Shown here one piece after another: positions 24,421 through 33,302 of a DNA stretch of 36,289 nt (the stretch's first letter is position 1; each line of letters opens with the position of its first letter). Source of the stretch: CAYUYV01 sp964449455 (GTDB taxonomy: Bacteria > Pseudomonadota > Alphaproteobacteria > JAJFIK01); NCBI GenBank assembly GCA_964449455.1, contig CAYUYV010000032.1:1-36289 (forward strand), written 5' to 3'. Below the pieces are notes generated by a model. That model had not been told where the DNA came from, searched no databases, and saw nothing but the letters and a program-made list of their open reading frames with translations. The position numbers were made by a program, and so were the translations under genes.

Positions 24421-24819
24421 ATGTCCGACCAGACGTCAACGACCCGGAAGCCGGCCGAAACGGGCGAGGCACTGCCGGAAATGCCGTTTTCGCTCGATAT
24501 GATGATGGGACTGAACGGTCAAGGATTTGATACGGCCAAAGATCTGCGCGAAACGACGGCCGCGGGCATGCAGAGCTGGAACGAGGGCATCAGTCGCTTC
24601 GTCACCGCGCGGATCGAGCAGGACATGGAGTTCATGCGCAGCTTGATGTCCTGCCGCTCGCCCCGTGAGGTAACGGAGTGCGAGGTGGCCTTCATGCAGA
24701 AGGCGATCATGCAGTATGCGGAGCAGACCAGTCATATGCTGGGTCTTGCCGCACGGCTTCAGGAGCAGTACTGGTCGGGTATCGAGGCGGCATCGAAACC
24801 GAAAAAGACCGCGCACTGA
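24421..24819 (+). CDS. Phasin-family PHA granule protein
   Basis: 132 residues, amphipathic and helical, without signal peptide or membrane helix. The pattern of a Met/Phe-rich start (LPEMPFSLDMMMGLN) followed by long helices (MQSWNEGISRFVTARIEQDMEFMRSLMSCRSPREV and so on, in the usual phasin_2 order: W-N, F, A, LM-x-C-x-S-P-x-E, Q-x-x-F) fits the phasin family. These proteins coat polyhydroxyalkanoate granules and set their number and size. GGAGG lies 9 nt before the ATG. It converges on PHA synthase, only 220 bp away, and shares with it an FNR-type promoter box, which strengthens the call. Confidence 0.8.
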   Translation: MSDQTSTTRKPAETGEALPEMPFSLDMMMGLNGQGFDTAKDLRETTAAGMQSWNEGISRFVTARIEQDMEFMRSLMSCRSPREVTECEVAFMQKAIMQYAEQTSHMLGLAARLQEQYWSGIEAASKPKKTAH

Positions 24820-25009
24820 AAGCCGTTTCGTTCAACGCCGGTGGGGTGGGCGCCCTTGTCCCGCAGGATGGGTCAAGCCTCGCCAAGAAATCGTGTTCTG
24901 GCGTGCCATGACGGGCCAAGAGACACCTTCCGGCCGACCAAACAACCGCCGCAGGGCGGGATCGAATACACGCTCTTCACATTTAGACACGCGCTTCTGA
25001 CACAGTGTG

Positions 25010-25033
25010 CGGGCGCTCCGTATGGAGCGCCCG
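25010..25033 (-). terminator. Strong hairpin after the PHA synthase stop
   Basis: CGGGCGCTCC (25010-25019), a GTAT loop, then GGAGCGCCCG (25024-25033): a perfect 10-bp stem 7 bp past the synthase stop (minus strand). No T-tract follows on either strand, so it may act with Rho or protect the 3' end. The 190 bp between it and the phasin stop hold no gene. Confidence 0.55.
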
Positions 25034-25039
25034 ACGCGT

Positions 25040-26932
25040 TCAGGGTTGCAGAACATAGTAGCCGGGGGCGTCTTCGAGGACGGGCCGATCGGGCAGCCCC
25101 AAGCTTGGGGGGGCTGTCGGGGCGGATGAGCGCTCGGCAAGCCAATTGGTCCAGGCCGGCCACCAGGAGCCGTCCCGCTCCGGCGTTGCGTTGAACCAGT
25201 GATCGGGATCCATATAAGACGCGTCGGCTTCCCGTTCTGTCATGCGGAAATGGCGGCGGCGGTGGCCCGGTTCGCTGACGATGCCGGCATTGTGGCCGCC
25301 ATTGGTGAGCACGAAGGTCACGGCCGTATCGGACAGGATGTGGATTTTGTAGACGGAGCGCCACGGTGCAATGTGATCGCGTTCCGTTCCCACAGCGAAG
25401 ATGGGGACCCGGATGTCCGTCAGGGCAACGGGGCGCCCATCGATGAGATAGCGCCCTTCGGCCAGGTCATTTTCCAGGAACATCTGGCGCAGATATTCCG
25501 AATGCATCCGATAGGGCATGCGGGTCGCGTCGGCGTTCCAGGCCATAAGGTCCGTCATGTCGGAGCGCTCGCCCATCAGATACTCATGAACGAGGCGAGA
25601 CCAAACAAGGTCATTGGAGCGCAGCATCTGGAAGGCGCCAGCCATCTGCGTTGTGTCGAGATAGCCCTGTTCCCACATCAGGTCTTCAAGGAAGGTGAGC
25701 TGGCTTTCATTGATGAACAGCATCAATTCGCCGGCCTCCTCGAAATCGGTCTGGGCCGCCAGCAGTGTCATGGACGCGAGGCGGGCGTCCCCGTCCCGCG
25801 CCAGTGCGGCGGCAACGGTCGTCAGCAGGGTGCCCCCAAGGCAGTAGCCGGCAGCGTGAATCCGACCCTCAGGACACAGACGGGAGGCAACATCAATGGC
25901 GTCCATGATGCCCTTTTCCCGGTAATCCGCCATCGAGAGCTCCCGGTCCCGTTCATCGGGGTTTTTCCAGGAGATCATGAACACGGTGAAGCCCTGGGAG
26001 ACCAGATAGCGCACCATGGAATTCTCCGGTGACAGATCAAGAATGTAGTATTTCATGATCCAGGCCGGTACGATCAGGATGGGATCGGGATGGACTCGCT
26101 CAGTGGTCGGCTCATATTGGATGAGTTCGATCAGGTCATTGCGATAGATGACCTTTCCGGGGGTCACAGCCAGATTTTCGCCGACTTTGAAAGCCTCGGT
26201 GCCGACGGGCGGATGGCCTCCGGCCTGGCGCTCCCAGTCCTGCCAGAAATTCTGGGCCCCGCGCATCAGGTTGGCGCCGCCTTCCTCGAAGGTCTGCTTC
26301 AGCAGGACCGGATTTGTCAGGATGCTGTTTGAGGGCGAAAAGATGTCGAGCATCTGCCGGGACATGAATTCAAGCATGTCCTCATGTTGGGCGGTGACGC
26401 CCGGCACGCTGGTGGTGGCGTTGTGCCACCATTGTTGGGTGAGCAGGAAGCTTTGATACATCACATTGTAGGGCCAAGTCTGCCAGGCCGGGTCCGAGAA
26501 CCGTCGATCCTGGGGCAGCGGCTCAATACAGGGGGCCGCCTCAGTGTTGAAGGCGCCGAGCGCGGCCGTGTACATGGCCAGCCGCAACAGTTTGCGGGCT
26601 GCCTTGACGGACAGGGTCGATCGCTTGCCTGGAGCAAGGGCAAGGTGGAGCGCCCAGTCCCAATAGGCGCCCATAAGGGAGGCTGGCGACAAGCCCAGCG
26701 TCAATCGGGCCACCGCGGCGTGGACGGATCGGTCGAGAATGTCGGCCCGGGCTTCCTGCCCATCGCGTTCTGAGTCCCGGAAGGCACCCAGGGGCAGGGG
26801 AAAGCGGTTGTGGCCTGGACCATGGGACCGCCCGCCTGCGGCGCGTCCTGGGGTCAGGTCTTTGGCGGCCCGCTCCTTGGTGCCCCGCTCCTTGATGGGG
26901 TGGCCTGCAGCGCTGTAACGGGTTCCATTCAT
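25040..26932 (-). CDS. phaC: Poly(3-hydroxyalkanoate) synthase, class I-like
   Basis: Polymerises (R)-3-hydroxyacyl-CoA into PHA on the granule surface. 630 residues, in the class I size range. The lipase-like box AAGYCLGGTLL holds the nucleophile Cys (about 364); Asp in GTERDHIAPW (about 519) and His in TNGGHNAGI (about 547) complete the triad. Also visible are the PhaC_N signature around DPAWQTWPYNVMYQSFLL (149-163) and the conserved VPAWIMKYYILDLSPENS. The first 60 residues are basic, Gly-rich and unlike typical PhaC, probably disordered. ATG at 26932 is preceded by AGAGGAC; the open frame continues to 27016 without a better site. No phaA, phaB or phaR gene is in the window. A FNR/FixK-type box lies about 184 bp upstream. 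Confidence 0.95.
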   Translation of the reverse strand: MNGTRYSAAGHPIKERGTKERAAKDLTPGRAAGGRSHGPGHNRFPLPLGAFRDSERDGQEARADILDRSVHAAVARLTLGLSPASLMGAYWDWALHLALAPGKRSTLSVKAARKLLRLAMYTAALGAFNTEAAPCIEPLPQDRRFSDPAWQTWPYNVMYQSFLLTQQWWHNATTSVPGVTAQHEDMLEFMSRQMLDIFSPSNSILTNPVLLKQTFEEGGANLMRGAQNFWQDWERQAGGHPPVGTEAFKVGENLAVTPGKVIYRNDLIELIQYEPTTERVHPDPILIVPAWIMKYYILDLSPENSMVRYLVSQGFTVFMISWKNPDERDRELSMADYREKGIMDAIDVASRLCPEGRIHAAGYCLGGTLLTTVAAALARDGDARLASMTLLAAQTDFEEAGELMLFINESQLTFLEDLMWEQGYLDTTQMAGAFQMLRSNDLVWSRLVHEYLMGERSDMTDLMAWNADATRMPYRMHSEYLRQMFLENDLAEGRYLIDGRPVALTDIRVPIFAVGTERDHIAPWRSVYKIHILSDTAVTFVLTNGGHNAGIVSEPGHRRRHFRMTEREADASYMDPDHWFNATPERDGSWWPAWTNWLAERSSAPTAPPSLGLPDRPVLEDAPGYYVLQP

Positions 26933-27088
26933 GGGTGCAGTCCTCTTTGTCGATCCTGTTCGAAGGCGGCCGAGTCCGGCGGCTGTGGGCCCCTTCCAGA
27001 CACACGTCGCCACCATGCGCAGCGATCAGGACCGGGTGGCTGTCGCGTCCGCAGGTGTCTTTTAAATACCCAATTGGATACCCCATTG

Positions 27089-27129
27089 GTTCTATAGGTC
27101 GAGGCTCGCTGCGGTTTGATCCACGTCAA
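27089..27129 (-). promoter_or_regulatory. FNR/FixK-type box and -10 candidate of phaC
   Basis: TTGATCCACGTCAA (27116-27129) has the same half-sites as the phasin box, TTGAT-N4-GTCAA. Read leftward, overlapping -10-like hexamers TATAGA (27096-27091) and TAGAAC (27094-27089) follow; the latter is centred 31 bp from the box centre, exactly as at the phasin promoter. The leader would be about 150 nt long. Confidence 0.55.
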
Positions 27130-27638
27130 TTCATGCAACGTCCCAGAGCATGAATGCCCTGGTCTTTTGGCCAATCATCCGCAGGCATACAAATGTGAAA
27201 TCCGGGTAATATGTTGAAAAAAGAATGCGTTTAGACGGACCATGCCGCGCAAGAGGTACCCTTGGGAGGCTTGGAACCCGCCCGGATGGGTCACGTTGGA
27301 CCCTTGCCTCAAAATTCGTTCCCGTTTACCGTTAAATAAGAAGAAATGCGCTCGGGGGAGCATGCCTCCGCAGCCATCCTCTCCCAATCGTTCTCACGGT
27401 GACGGGCCATTCGGTTCATGGATTGGTCTTAGCGTGCCCGGTTGGCACATCGGCGGGCACGCGGCTCGGGCGGGAACATAAGTCTTCCACCCTGGAGAGT
27501 GTCGAGCCGATTTTCGCGGCAATCTGATAAGCCGCGATAACGCGCGAAAAGACAACAGCTCGCAAGCGGCTCAAACGGAGTGAGCAAGCCCCATATCGTC
27601 AGTATGACGACAGTTTGAGTTGAGAAGAGAGGCACACA
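27130..27638. other. Intergenic region before the TIR-like operon
   Basis: About 500 bp between the phaC promoter and the ATG at 27639, holding the promoter of the TIR-like/Amt operon. I see a small inverted repeat CGTCA-GTA-TGACG (27597-27609) about 30 bp before that ATG, which could be an operator. The Shine-Dalgarno GAGAGG is at 27627-27632. Short open frames on both strands have no recognisable content. Confidence 0.4.
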
Positions 27639-28715
27639 ATGGCTGAAAGTTCGCGTATCAGGGACATTGTCGACCGCATCGATCACTTCTCTGCCGCTGA
27701 TATGAAGCTTGTCGCACGATTCGGCAAAGTCAAAGGATATTCTCAGGACTATCTGGAGCTGAAAGAGGCCCTAGGCGCCATCATCAAGCTGGCAAAGAAT
27801 GTCCACGGCGTCGACTTCACCGAGGAATTCAAGGCCGTCACCCCGATCCGCTTCACGGGCCTCATTCCCAATGAGACGTTCAATCGGGAGCGGCGCAAGC
27901 TTGTGGAGATTGGCGAACAGTTGTTCGAGGCTGTCAAAGACCTTCCGACCATGCGCGACCCTGACGCGGCCGGTGAGTCCGGCAGTGGCACTGATGCGCC
28001 GGTAAAGCCCCGTGTGCGGAAGATCTATGTCTCTTCCCCGGTTTCGGCAGCGGTCATGCGCGAGATCACCCAATGCCTGATAACGGCGGACTGCGAAGTG
28101 GTTTTGGCGACAGGGCCGAAGGCGACCGATGCGGACTATGATCCCATGGAGATCGTGGGTCGTCTGGAAAACTGCCACGGCGGCGTCATTTGTTTGATGA
28201 ATCCGGACCGCATCGCCGACCAGGCCACGCCGAAACGGGTCTCGCTTCTGGCGAAACTGTCGCCTGCCACCCACCAGGACAATGCATCCGGTGCCGAGAG
28301 TGGCCGGTCCGCTGCCGATGCGGTGGCCAAGACCGTCGACAGTGGCACTGAGGGCGGACCGAAGGAGCCCATGGTTGCGACGGCCGGCGGTCATGCGGTT
28401 GCACGCCCGGTGCCCAGTGAATCCCCGCTGACAGTCGTCCGTATGGGGCAGCGGCCAGTGGAAGAGCCGGCAAGAGCCGAGCCGGCCGTCGACAGAATGC
28501 AGTTCACCAAGAACATGATGCTGGAACTGGGTGTCGTCTTCAGCCGGTTTCCGAAAACGACGTTCTTTGTCGTTGAAGAGGACATGGTCGGTGAAATACC
28601 CGCATCCATGGCCAAGAAAATTTCCTTCAAAACGGACGGCAAGGCTCTGACCTTCGAACAGGGACAGCGGCTCGTCCAAGTCTTCAAAAAGGGCGACTGG
28701 AGCACTGCGGACTAA
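27639..28715 (+). CDS. Divergent TIR-like (predicted nucleotide-binding) domain protein
   Basis: 358 residues, no signal or membrane segment. The N-terminal 105 residues are helical (RIDHFSAADMKLVARFG, SQDYLELKEALGAIIKLAKN). From 127 a Rossmann/TIR-like pattern begins: RKIYVSSPVSAAVMREITQCL, DCEVVLA, then GGVICLMNPD (181-190). It resumes at 288-330 with FTKNMMLELGVVFSRF, TTFFVVEEDMVGEIP and KKISFK. This matches the order of the bacterial TIR-like family (FAVVLLTPDD ... NVIFELGYF ... EIPSDxxG), but about 95 disordered Ala/Gly/Pro-rich residues (195-285) split the domain, and the TPDD-like motif reads NPDR. Glu296 in LELG is the candidate key acidic residue. NADase or nucleotide binding is possible, not shown. 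First gene of an operon with amt (42-bp gap). GAGAGG lies 6 nt before the ATG. Confidence 0.6.
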   Translation: MAESSRIRDIVDRIDHFSAADMKLVARFGKVKGYSQDYLELKEALGAIIKLAKNVHGVDFTEEFKAVTPIRFTGLIPNETFNRERRKLVEIGEQLFEAVKDLPTMRDPDAAGESGSGTDAPVKPRVRKIYVSSPVSAAVMREITQCLITADCEVVLATGPKATDADYDPMEIVGRLENCHGGVICLMNPDRIADQATPKRVSLLAKLSPATHQDNASGAESGRSAADAVAKTVDSGTEGGPKEPMVATAGGHAVARPVPSESPLTVVRMGQRPVEEPARAEPAVDRMQFTKNMMLELGVVFSRFPKTTFFVVEEDMVGEIPASMAKKISFKTDGKALTFEQGQRLVQVFKKGDWSTAD

Positions 28716-28757
28716 GCGGTAAGGGCCAGATCGCGAGGCAGCTATTGGGGTTGGGCT

Positions 28758-30176
28758 ATGGACAGTTCACTCGTTCAGGCGCTGTTGCATCCTCCCGTCT
28801 ATCTGACGATGAATGTAACGCTTTTTATCTGCGGCATTCTGGTGCTTGTGATGCAGCCAGGCTTTATGTTGTTCGAGGCCGGTTCGGTCTCGCGCAAGAA
28901 TGCCATCAACAACGTCTTTAAGAATGTCATTGATATCTGCCTTTGCGGGTTGTTCTTCTGGTGGATCGGATACAATATCCTCAGTGGCGAGAGCATCGTT
29001 AATCAGTTCTTCGCTGATATCGGGCTCACCCGTGACCTGCTCAACCTTGTTGAGATTGATCCGGATGCAGCTGAGACGACGACGAATATTCTGCCTACGG
29101 AGCCTGTGCGAGCTTTCTTCCAGCTCGTTTTTGCCTGTACCGCGGTGACCATCACCAGTGGCTGTGTTACAGGCCGGGTGCGCCCCTTCCACTACATTTT
29201 CTTCTCGGTGTTGTTCTCGACCCTGGTCTACCCCATCGCCGCTTTCATGGTATGGCACCCGGAGGGACTGTTTTTCGGCGTATTCCGGGACTTTGCAGGG
29301 GCTGCCGTGGTCCATGCCCTTGGCGGGTTTGCCGGCCTGATGGGGGCCTTGATGCTGAAGCCGCGGTTGGGCTTTTACCGCCATGGGTCGGATGTCTACG
29401 GTGCGGAAGTCGTGGACGGCCTCGCCGACAGCCACCAGCCCCACAATATCCCGCTCGCGGCCCTGGGCGTGTTCCTGCTCTGGATCGGCTGGTTCGGCTA
29501 CAACTCAGGAACACTGTTTGGCCACGGTGTGCCGGAGTTCACCACCCTCGAAGCCGACAATATCCTGTCCGGGCTTGAGGCGATCTTCGAGACCTTCGGC
29601 CAGATCATGGCCAACACCATCCTTGCGCCCTGTGCATCCGTTTGCATCGTCACGGCCATCATGCTGGTGCGTCAGGAAGAACTCGACATGCTGATCATCC
29701 TCAACGCGGCCATTGCCGGGCTCGTCGGCATCACGGCCGCGGCGGATGTGGCTTCGCCCCTGGCTGCTGTCCTGATCGGATCGGCGTCTGGGATCGGCTT
29801 GATGATTGCCACAACGGCCATGTCAGCCCTGCGCATTGACGATCCGGTGGGAGCCTTTCCGGCCCATGGTGTGGCCGGTATCATCGGGATCATCTCGGCC
29901 GCGTTCTTCCCGCTCGACGACAAGAGCATTTGGGAGATGCTTCTGTCCCAGACGGCGATCTGCGCGATCATCATCCTCTTCTCCTGCGTGAGCGCGTACC
30001 TCATTTTTTCCGCAAGCCGGTTCATTTTGCTCTTCATGCATCGGGTCGGGGTGGTGCACAGTTTGACGCCGGGATTTGGGCAAAACCTGCTGCGGGTCTC
30101 GCCGGATGTGGAATTGGAGGGTCTTGACCTGCATCTCCATGGCCGGGACGCGTACAATGTGTACGACAACGGATGA
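28758..30176 (+). CDS. amt: Amt-family ammonium channel
   Basis: 472 residues, about eleven membrane helices. Family landmarks: FMLFEAGSVSRKN early, Asp178 and His186 in RDFAGAAVVHALGGFAGLMGA-type helix 5 (the AmtB Asp160/His168 pair), WFGYNSGT, and the second pore His370 in FPAHGVAGIIG (AmtB His318). The pore pair is intact, so it should conduct ammonium. The C-terminal tail GLDLHLHGRDAY is the conserved segment that interacts with the hexagonal trimer interface and PII proteins. No glnK/PII gene is adjacent, unlike most amtB loci. The gene sits between a TIR-like gene and an OmpA-like gene that starts directly after its stop codon. A regulatory or signalling role besides transport is conceivable. 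GGGG lies 7 nt before the ATG. Confidence 0.94.
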   Translation: MDSSLVQALLHPPVYLTMNVTLFICGILVLVMQPGFMLFEAGSVSRKNAINNVFKNVIDICLCGLFFWWIGYNILSGESIVNQFFADIGLTRDLLNLVEIDPDAAETTTNILPTEPVRAFFQLVFACTAVTITSGCVTGRVRPFHYIFFSVLFSTLVYPIAAFMVWHPEGLFFGVFRDFAGAAVVHALGGFAGLMGALMLKPRLGFYRHGSDVYGAEVVDGLADSHQPHNIPLAALGVFLLWIGWFGYNSGTLFGHGVPEFTTLEADNILSGLEAIFETFGQIMANTILAPCASVCIVTAIMLVRQEELDMLIILNAAIAGLVGITAAADVASPLAAVLIGSASGIGLMIATTAMSALRIDDPVGAFPAHGVAGIIGIISAAFFPLDDKSIWEMLLSQTAICAIIILFSCVSAYLIFSASRFILLFMHRVGVVHSLTPGFGQNLLRVSPDVELEGLDLHLHGRDAYNVYDNG

Positions 30177-31184
30177 ATGACGGGGCCTGCCATGACTCCC
30201 TGCCTCAGCCACCGTCCGCATGGACGCTGGCTCTTGCCCGTGCGGCGATGCGGCGTGCTCGCACTCTTGACGACGGCCCTTGTGGCCGTCGCCGGCCCGG
30301 CCAGCCACGGCCAGGAGAAAGCTGATCCACCCCAAGAGGGTGAAAAGCGCGAGGAAGGGCGCAGGCCCAACATCCTTACCCTGGACGACCTGCGTCGGGC
30401 TCTCACGGGCGGTGAGGCGACGCAATCGCAAAGCGTCTCTGAAGGGGATGGGGCCGAGGCTTCGCCTGGAGCCCCTGAGACGACGCCCGGGACCGAAGGC
30501 ACTAAAAAGGGCCAGACACCGCCCAATCCTGCCCCTTCAACACAGGACAGACCGTCAGGCCCTGATTTGGAGGCCGGTGACACGGACAGCCCATCCTCCT
30601 CGGCCCCTGATGCTGCTGATCCGGGGGAGCCAGAGCGTAATCTGTCTGCGGATGATGCGCCAGACAACGCGAATGAGACCGCCGCGTCGACGCGCGCCCC
30701 GTCATCTCGGCAAGCGACGCCCGAGAGTGACCCCTCCAAATGGGTCTGCAAGATTTCGGCGGCAACCGACCGGCCCGAGGGCAATCTTGACCGATCGACC
30801 GACACAGCCTTTAGCGTTTATTTCTCGACCGGCGATTTCGCCCTCAACCGCTCTGGTCTCCTGGCCCTGACGCAGAACACGCCGAAGATCAATGGCATTG
30901 TGGGCTCTGGTGGTCAGCTCGCTGTTGTCGGCAACACCGATGATGTGGGCGATCCAACGGCGAATATCATCCTGTCCCTTCAGCGGGCCTATAATGTGAA
31001 GGCCTGCATCATGAAGCTGATTGGTGTGGCCGAAGCCAATGTGACCGTGTTCGGTTTTGGCCCCTTCTCGCCCATTCTAGAGGCACCCGACCGGACCGCG
31101 TCGGGCAATCGCCGAGTCGATGTTCTGCCGCTCTCGGAATATAAAAGTCGCTTCGAGAACGCCTTTTCGGAACTCAATCAGTAA
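30177..31184 (+). CDS. OmpA-like domain protein with long acidic linker
   Basis: 335 residues. A basic N-terminus is followed by one hydrophobic segment (CGVLALLTTALVAVAGPASHG), either a signal peptide or an anchor. Residues about 50-185 are a low-complexity Pro/Ser/Asp/Thr linker. The C-terminal 130 residues fit the OmpA peptidoglycan-binding fold: VYFSTGDFALN, VVGNTDDVGD with the binding Asp, ILSLQRAYNVKACI, VTVFGFGPF, and the Arg in SGNRRVDVLPL. It would bind the cell wall from the periplasm. The ATG comes straight after the amt stop codon, so translation is probably coupled. A second ATG at 30192 is possible. It ends 16 bp from a convergent gene, without an evident terminator. Confidence 0.75.
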   Translation: MTGPAMTPCLSHRPHGRWLLPVRRCGVLALLTTALVAVAGPASHGQEKADPPQEGEKREEGRRPNILTLDDLRRALTGGEATQSQSVSEGDGAEASPGAPETTPGTEGTKKGQTPPNPAPSTQDRPSGPDLEAGDTDSPSSSAPDAADPGEPERNLSADDAPDNANETAASTRAPSSRQATPESDPSKWVCKISAATDRPEGNLDRSTDTAFSVYFSTGDFALNRSGLLALTQNTPKINGIVGSGGQLAVVGNTDDVGDPTANIILSLQRAYNVKACIMKLIGVAEANVTVFGFGPFSPILEAPDRTASGNRRVDVLPLSEYKSRFENAFSELNQ

Positions 31185-31200
31185 ACGCGGGGGGCCGACG

Positions 31201-33006
31201 TCACCGCGCCTCAACCCGATCGGTGTCTTGGATCTCAAGCTGGATGGTCTTGAGAGTTTCGATTCGGTCCCCGTCAATCACATAAGGATCATAGGATTGG
31301 CACCGCAGACTGCGTCTGATCTGACGCTGAAAGCGGCGCTCGTTGAACCCGTCCGGCAACTGGCCCGACAGGTTTATCGATGAGAGTTCGCCGCCGCGCC
31401 GGACTTCCACGTCAAAAATCACGGCCCCGCTGTCGGCAAAGTCCACGCTTTCACTCATCCCACATCCGATTTCTACCCCCCGCCGTGCGATCGCCAGCGC
31501 ATCCGCCTCGACGGCCCCGGCGAGACGTTGGAGCCGCCCGGCAAGCTGGATTGAGGAGCGCTCGAAATCCTCCACGATCTCAAGATGGGTCTGGTACCAG
31601 TTCACCTGTTCGACCTGAAGAGCGAGATAGGCATTCATACCCAGAACGGCGTCGATGAGCTTGGTCGGGGATGTGTCGCTCAAGGATGAAATCGTCTGTG
31701 TCGCCACGCAAGTCCGGCTTGATACATTGCTTTCAATGGAGGCTTCGGATGTCTGGGGATTAAAGTCGATTTCATAGATCCCATTTGCGGAACGGCCGGT
31801 GAGTTCGGCATCGAGAATGCCGGCAATACCGCTATTCCGATCCAGCAGGCAGATTTTGGGGGTTCGAACGCGCTCGCGCCCACCCGGATTGATATTGCCG
31901 CTGAAGCGGGAGGTGCCGTGGCGATACATTACCGTGTCGACGGCATCCGCATGGGCACCAAAGGCATCGCGGATGCCGACGCTGACGGCGGTCCAGGCCG
32001 CCTGTTCCCGCAGTCGCGTGAGGCCCTGGGCCATCTGCGTGAGAATCGTCAGGTGTTGGGAGCGGGTAAAGTCACGGCGCTGTGAAACATAGAGCGCCAG
32101 ATCCTCTGCATAAAGAACCTCAAAAGCGACAATCAGTTTTTGCAGATCCAGCAGCAATTGATCATCGACCGACAGGTACCGGTTGGACCAGTCAATCTCT
32201 TCCAAAAGAGCCCGCAAGCCATTGGTATCGGCGGCGATCCGTTGCTTCAGGATCGTCGCATTGCCTGCCTTGTCCCGGTTCCGGGGTGACCGCCGGCCGC
32301 GCCGGCCCGCATCCTCGTCGGTGGCCGGTGCTTCGCCGCTGATCATGGTGCGGGCCAGCGCGAAGGTCTCCGCAATCTGCTCCGTAAGCGCCGTGATTGT
32401 GTCCGGCTGGAGCGTTCGCTCGGCCATGGTTGCAACGGTTGGAACGGCAGGTTGCGCGATTTCCGACAAGGGCCTGTTGGCCCCGTTCAGGATGCTTAAA
32501 TTGCGGCCTACGGACCGTGACAGGCGGGGCAGGCTTTCAAGGGCCGCCTGTCGCGCCTCGTCATGGGCGTTAATGACGGTGCTCAGCGCCTCGCTGAGGG
32601 AACGGGCTTGTTCCCGCCAGGCCGCCAGGTGGCGCGCGGTCACTTCGGTCGGCCGGACCGTGGTTTGGTAGGAGGCTTCCGTCAGGGGAGGTGGGCCGTC
32701 ATCTTGGCCGGGGATGCCCCGCTCCGATCCGGATCCGGACCAGTCCTGGATGGATCGCCTGGCCGCGGCCGTCCGCTGGGCAATCTCCGTACAGATCTCC
32801 CATTGGCTGGTGCAGTGATTGGCTGAAGCGGTCCAAAATTCGGCAGCGTTGATCGTGGATTGGGCGAGGGCCATATCCGGGCTCGCCCCGCCGACCGCGA
32901 GCAGGCAGAGCGTAATCCACCGGGCATGGACGTAAACCATTGACCGTGTCGATGCGGATCGTTGGACCGTTGATCGTGGTGCCTTGCTCCGGGGCTGGCG
33001 GATCAT
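31201..33006 (-). CDS. Exported protein of unknown function
   Basis: 601 residues, family not recognised. A hydrophobic segment (WITLCLLAVGGASPDMALAQ) after a basic stretch is a probable signal peptide; GGGAGAG (minus strand, 33018-33012) ahead of the ATG at 33006 favours this start, while ATG 32940 would give a shorter signal but has no such site. The mature part is largely helical (about 60-400), with few cysteines (CTSQWEICTE near 62). The end, GAVIFDVEVRRGGELSSIN then FQRQIRRSLRCQSYDPYV, has the rhythm of a TonB C-terminal domain (weak inference). It converges with the OmpA-like gene, and its stop is 16 bp away. A cell-envelope role is likely. Confidence 0.6.
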   Translation of the reverse strand: MIRQPRSKAPRSTVQRSASTRSMVYVHARWITLCLLAVGGASPDMALAQSTINAAEFWTASANHCTSQWEICTEIAQRTAAARRSIQDWSGSGSERGIPGQDDGPPPLTEASYQTTVRPTEVTARHLAAWREQARSLSEALSTVINAHDEARQAALESLPRLSRSVGRNLSILNGANRPLSEIAQPAVPTVATMAERTLQPDTITALTEQIAETFALARTMISGEAPATDEDAGRRGRRSPRNRDKAGNATILKQRIAADTNGLRALLEEIDWSNRYLSVDDQLLLDLQKLIVAFEVLYAEDLALYVSQRRDFTRSQHLTILTQMAQGLTRLREQAAWTAVSVGIRDAFGAHADAVDTVMYRHGTSRFSGNINPGGRERVRTPKICLLDRNSGIAGILDAELTGRSANGIYEIDFNPQTSEASIESNVSSRTCVATQTISSLSDTSPTKLIDAVLGMNAYLALQVEQVNWYQTHLEIVEDFERSSIQLAGRLQRLAGAVEADALAIARRGVEIGCGMSESVDFADSGAVIFDVEVRRGGELSSINLSGQLPDGFNERRFQRQIRRSLRCQSYDPYVIDGDRIETLKTIQLEIQDTDRVEAR

Positions 33007-33011
33007 CTGTT

Positions 33012-33018
33012 CTCTCCC
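33012..33018 (-). promoter_or_regulatory. Ribosome-binding site choosing the start at 33006
   Basis: GGGAGAG on the minus strand, 5 nt before the ATG at 33006. The in-frame ATG at 32940 has only a weak ACGG ahead of it. Confidence 0.5.
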
Positions 33019-33215
33019 GTGCGCAAGGCGCGGGCCCGCTCAAGGTCACTCGCGCCTTTGATACCCATGCGGACGGTACCTTTCGCCGTTTGATCCGCAG
33101 CAAAGTAAAGCTGCCCAACGATCTGCGTCCACATCCTTCAGGACTTGAAAGCTATCACGTCTAGGGTGTTCGCGTCTTGCCTCATACGCGCCGGGCGAAA
33201 TGGCCCCTTTTGCGC

Positions 33216-33246
33216 AAAAGCGGGGCCAAGGTCACCCTTGGCCCCG
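33216..33246 (-). terminator. Intrinsic terminator of the second TonB receptor
   Basis: Perfect 11-bp stem CGGGGCCAAGG (33221-33231) with CCTTGGCCCCG (33236-33246) and a 4-nt loop. On the minus strand it is followed by CTTTT (33220-33216). It lies about 56 bp beyond the receptor stop. The remaining bases to 33302 hold nothing else. Confidence 0.85.
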
Positions 33247-33302
33247 CGATCATTACAGTCTCGAAACGGCACCTGCGTCTGCCGGGAAATAGATCCGAAG
33301 GA

